Source: Tetragonia tetragonoides (taxonomy: Eukaryota > Streptophyta > Magnoliopsida > Caryophyllales > Aizoaceae). Taken from it: a stretch of 64,000 nt of DNA. The stretch lies in contig CM076140.1 in the NCBI GenBank assembly GCA_038025085.1, forward strand, positions 39,183,501-39,247,500, written 5' to 3'. Position numbers and translations under genes: made by a program. The notes under the pieces are model-generated. The model saw only the letters and a program-made list of their open reading frames with translations, ran no database searches and was not told the origin of the DNA. This document shows positions 60,728 through 64,000 of this stretch, in pieces. Every line of letters starts with the position of its first letter. Position 1 is the first letter of the stretch.

Positions 60728-61955
60728 TGACCATCGTCTTACCAAAAGTTACAATAAAACCGTTTTAAACAAGTTTTCGTGTTTAATATTTTAAATCTAA
60801 AAAAGTTAATCATTGTCTCTTTCAATTCAGGTTAGTTCCGTTCATTTAAGTTTTTTCCACGTTATTAGCCTAAATCATCTTCAACCTACAAAAAAGGGGA
60901 AGCACCATGATTAATTATCACGAGCGTTTAAAATTTTTCTAATTTCTAGTTTAACAAAGTATCGATCCTTATCTCTTTCCCATTTCATCTTCATGCCTAC
61001 AATTTCTTTTGGGTGAGCTGTCTTTATCCGTTGGTAATGCCCGAATCAATATCAATATATGCTAGTGATAGTGATTAGTGAGTAGTGCGCCTGGAACTTC
61101 AACTATACTCTATCGCCGTCACTCTATCTCCATCAAATAATGATCACCACCACCGCTTGTGGCACCTTTTCCTCGCCAAGCGATTAGTAGCGAACCCAGA
61201 AAAATTAGAATAGGGGTGCAATAAATTTGAAAATAAGGGTAAAAATTGTTAAAAATTTAGGTGTATATTCAATCAATAAAACAGAAAGATCTTACTTGCA
61301 ACATTTGTTGTGCCGTGGACAGACCACTGTCCTAAAAGACGATTTCGCCTAGCCCTGGTGCAAGCTTTTAATGGCGGCCGTCCTCCATGATTAACACAAC
61401 TCCGATCACGGCGTGCACTCACAGTAAACGGATAGAGTAACAGTAACAACTTGCTCAAACCAGAAACATTTTAGAGAGTTTTGTAAGTAGAAAATTGATG
61501 GAGAAAAGAGAGAGGATTTTTCTGTGTGCCATATCAGTTTTGCAAAGCTGATTTATAGAAGAAAATTAGCTAGTAGTCTGAACCATCAATCCTGGAAAAC
61601 GAAAATAATAATTGCTATTTTACATAGAAACCATGGACAATCAGTTTTGAAGGCCAAAACAAATTCGTGAATGCCCAACACAATAAATGAGGGAAGACTT
61701 TGTTGAAGTAACAATTTCCGATACAATTTAAATAAACTTTGTGTAAAAAGATAATAACCCTCGCCCGGCCCGCCCGGACAGCGGCAACGCGCATGTGTGG
61801 TGGTCCATACTTTCCCCTTTTCTCTTATTCAAAGTCTAAAATGAGACCCACATATATAAACCAAGTTACATTTTGTTTCCTCACCAATGTGGGACAAAAG
61901 CCTTTTAGAAAACAAGTTTACATCACAACTTGAAGCTCTCATCCAACAAAAATTA
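60728..61955. other. Intergenic stretch without a gene
   Basis: Short frames (for example 61273-61458 and 61739-61933) have no recognisable motif. I see no bounded repeat. Confidence 0.45.
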
Positions 61956-61957
61956 TA

Positions 61958-62212
61958 CTCCCTCCGTCCCATGATTACGTTGTCAATTACTTTATCGCGG
62001 TCTCCAAGACACAACTTTTGACCATAAATAACTATAAATCTATGAATATAAAAATTATAAAAATATGATTTTTCAAAAGTACTATTAAAAACGAATCTAA
62101 CAATAAATTTTTTACATTGTCAATCTTTATATTTTTCCATATATTGACGGCCAAAGTTTGTAAAGTTTGACCTCCAAAAAAAATTGACAACGTAATCACG
62201 GGACGGAGGGAG
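61958..62212. mobile_element. Stowaway MITE, 255 bp
   Basis: Perfect ends CTCCCTCCGTCCC with TA at 61956-61957 and 62213-62214. Inner ends continue as ATGATTACGTTGTCA / its reverse. Same family and length as the copy at 49254-49508. Confidence 0.93.
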
Positions 62213-62214
62213 TA

Positions 62215-64000
62215 GAATTAGGGTGCAATAAGAGCCCAAAAAACTAGAAAATTTTACAAAAATAGGGAAAATTGAACATTAAAAAGGCAAAAAAAATAAA
62301 AATAAAAAATGGTGGTGCAATGGTCCACCCATTGCTCCACATAGGTTCGCCCATACAAGTGACATCGAAATAAGTCCAAATAGATGCAAAAATTCATATA
62401 AGACTATCTTATATGTAACTTTTGTTACATTTTGAAGAAAAAAATACGTATTACTTCTGGACTTTACTTATCAAACAAAATACATTAGATTTCGAATATA
62501 AAGTGTAACTCATCGTTATAATTTCATACCGTGAAACCCTTTTACACATGAGTGACTATTGAGTAAATCGAAAAATGGAGCTCAAGCATCTGATATTCAA
62601 AATAATTATGATTGTTGTATAAAGGGGAATAAACTTATCTACTGAAGAGTTAACTTACGTGTGAGTAACTATTTCGGAGTTGATCAATAACAAACTACTA
62701 ACATGTATAGATAGATGAGGGATGGTAAATTACCTTTCTTTTTCCATGTCAATATGCGTCCTTTTGAAAACATAAACCCAAATGGCTGTGTAGCACGAGC
62801 TGGAATTTGATTAGTACGTCATCAATTCTTTGGGTATAGTAAGTTTTGAGTTTTGGATTAAAATTTTTTGTTTAAAATAAACTCAATTATTTAGGGTATA
62901 GTTCGGTTAGGTTTTGAGTCAGATAGAGTTGAGTAAAGCATTTCCGTTTCTAATTAGGATGAAACTCTACATGCTGCTTAGATTTATGTATTCTTTTTTT
63001 TTTTTTGAATGAAAGGTTTATGTATTCTTGTACACCTGAATTTTTGACACTAATAATTAAACATCTGACAAATCATCTTATTAAAATAATCTATCGTTTG
63101 ACTCTATTTACTATTAATCAACATTTTACATCCCCTCACACTTACATCAATCTTACATTATGAAATTAAATGAATGTAGTATTTAGTCGTCTTTTATTAT
63201 TTACTTGTTGAATAAAGTCTACATTATTTATCCAAGATCAAATCTAGAGGTGTTAGTCAATGCGTACCGAACAAGAGTGTATTGATCACATATCACAATT
63301 TGATTTCATTTTGCCTTGAACTACTAGACCAAATAATGAATTGTCAGATTCGATTATTATAATACACTGGAGCAACCCTAGATCGGACCAATTGGACCGA
63401 CTTTACTTAGCAAAGTTATTTAAAAAAAATCAACTAATTACATCACTTAATACATGATAGTATGTAATAAATACTTGATCAAAGTGTATATGTAGTTTCA
63501 CTCACAAAAAAAAAAGTGTATATGTAGTTTAAAATCATGATTATTATAACCACTATTTGTTTACATGTATCAACTAAATCACAATTTCAACTGTAGCTTC
63601 GATCCATTGTCCATTTTATGATCCACAAGGTTAGATATTGCTTTTATCGAAATTGGTGAACCGTCGATCACATCAAAATTTCACACAATCCAGATCGACC
63701 TAATCTAAAATTGAACAAATCTCATTTAATCTTTTATTTGAACCATAAGACGAACAACCCTAATGAAATCAAGCATCTAGAATCTTATATATCATATTCA
63801 AATAAATTAACATTCAAAAGACTTATTATAACTGTTGTCATTTGATTCGATGATGTAAGATCGTTGTAAATGCTTAAATGTGGCCTTCGCTTAATGATGA
63901 ATAAATTTCTTATTTGGAATAGTTTTGAGTTTTTAGTTATTTTTAAAACTAAAAGCTAGCTTTTAGAAATCACAATTTATGATTTTCACTCTCGAAAATA
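62215..64000. other. AT-rich right end of the window
   Basis: I see no gene, RNA or bounded mobile element here. Only short homopolymer runs occur. Confidence 0.5.

Overview
This window is from a nuclear plant genome, most likely a dicot. It is AT-rich and full of microsatellites, has introns with GT..AG borders, and carries plant-type transposons of almost every order. I cannot name the species. Only two intact host genes can be supported. One is a split gene for an AlaX-type alanyl-tRNA editing protein (minus strand, eight coding exons between 17558 and 26955). I rebuilt it by joining exons, because no single open reading frame shows it. The other is an intronless RALF-type secreted peptide precursor (plus strand, 47350-47769).

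Layout: 229-5719 is a complete but decayed Ty3/gypsy retrotransposon with its CATGA target-site duplication. 5720-17230 is gene-poor and holds one bounded Helitron, a second Helitron 3' end, long TA repeats, a solo LTR, a Harbinger-like MITE and a tandem duplication. 17558-26955 is the AlaX gene. Its introns hold a Pack-MULE-like element, a LINE fragment that is itself split by a hAT element, and a MITE. 27193-30910 is a second, broken LINE lying just upstream of the AlaX start. 31360-38013 holds a MITE, an LTR-like remnant, a small hairpin and a CACTA-like region with a MULE-like element. 38009-43366 is a Ty1/copia element (with TSD) inserted in the last bases of a CACTA end.

44098-45463 and 50160-51807 are two non-autonomous CACTA elements with exact 3-bp duplications. 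The RALF gene and a Stowaway MITE lie between them. 51843-62212 holds a solo LTR, three MITEs in a row, a tRNA-derived SINE, a young 4.8-kb LTR element with no visible protein genes (55102-59901), a hAT MITE and a second Stowaway of the same 255-bp length. The last 1.8 kb shows nothing recognisable.

The two host genes are unrelated. AlaX proteins clear wrongly charged tRNA-Ala during translation. RALF peptides are secreted signals read by receptor kinases of the CrRLK1L family. The most unusual points are the young LTR element whose expected primer site is complementary to its own LTR instead of a tRNA, the overlapping upstream reading frame at the AlaX start, and the bounded elements that carry coding-like cargo.
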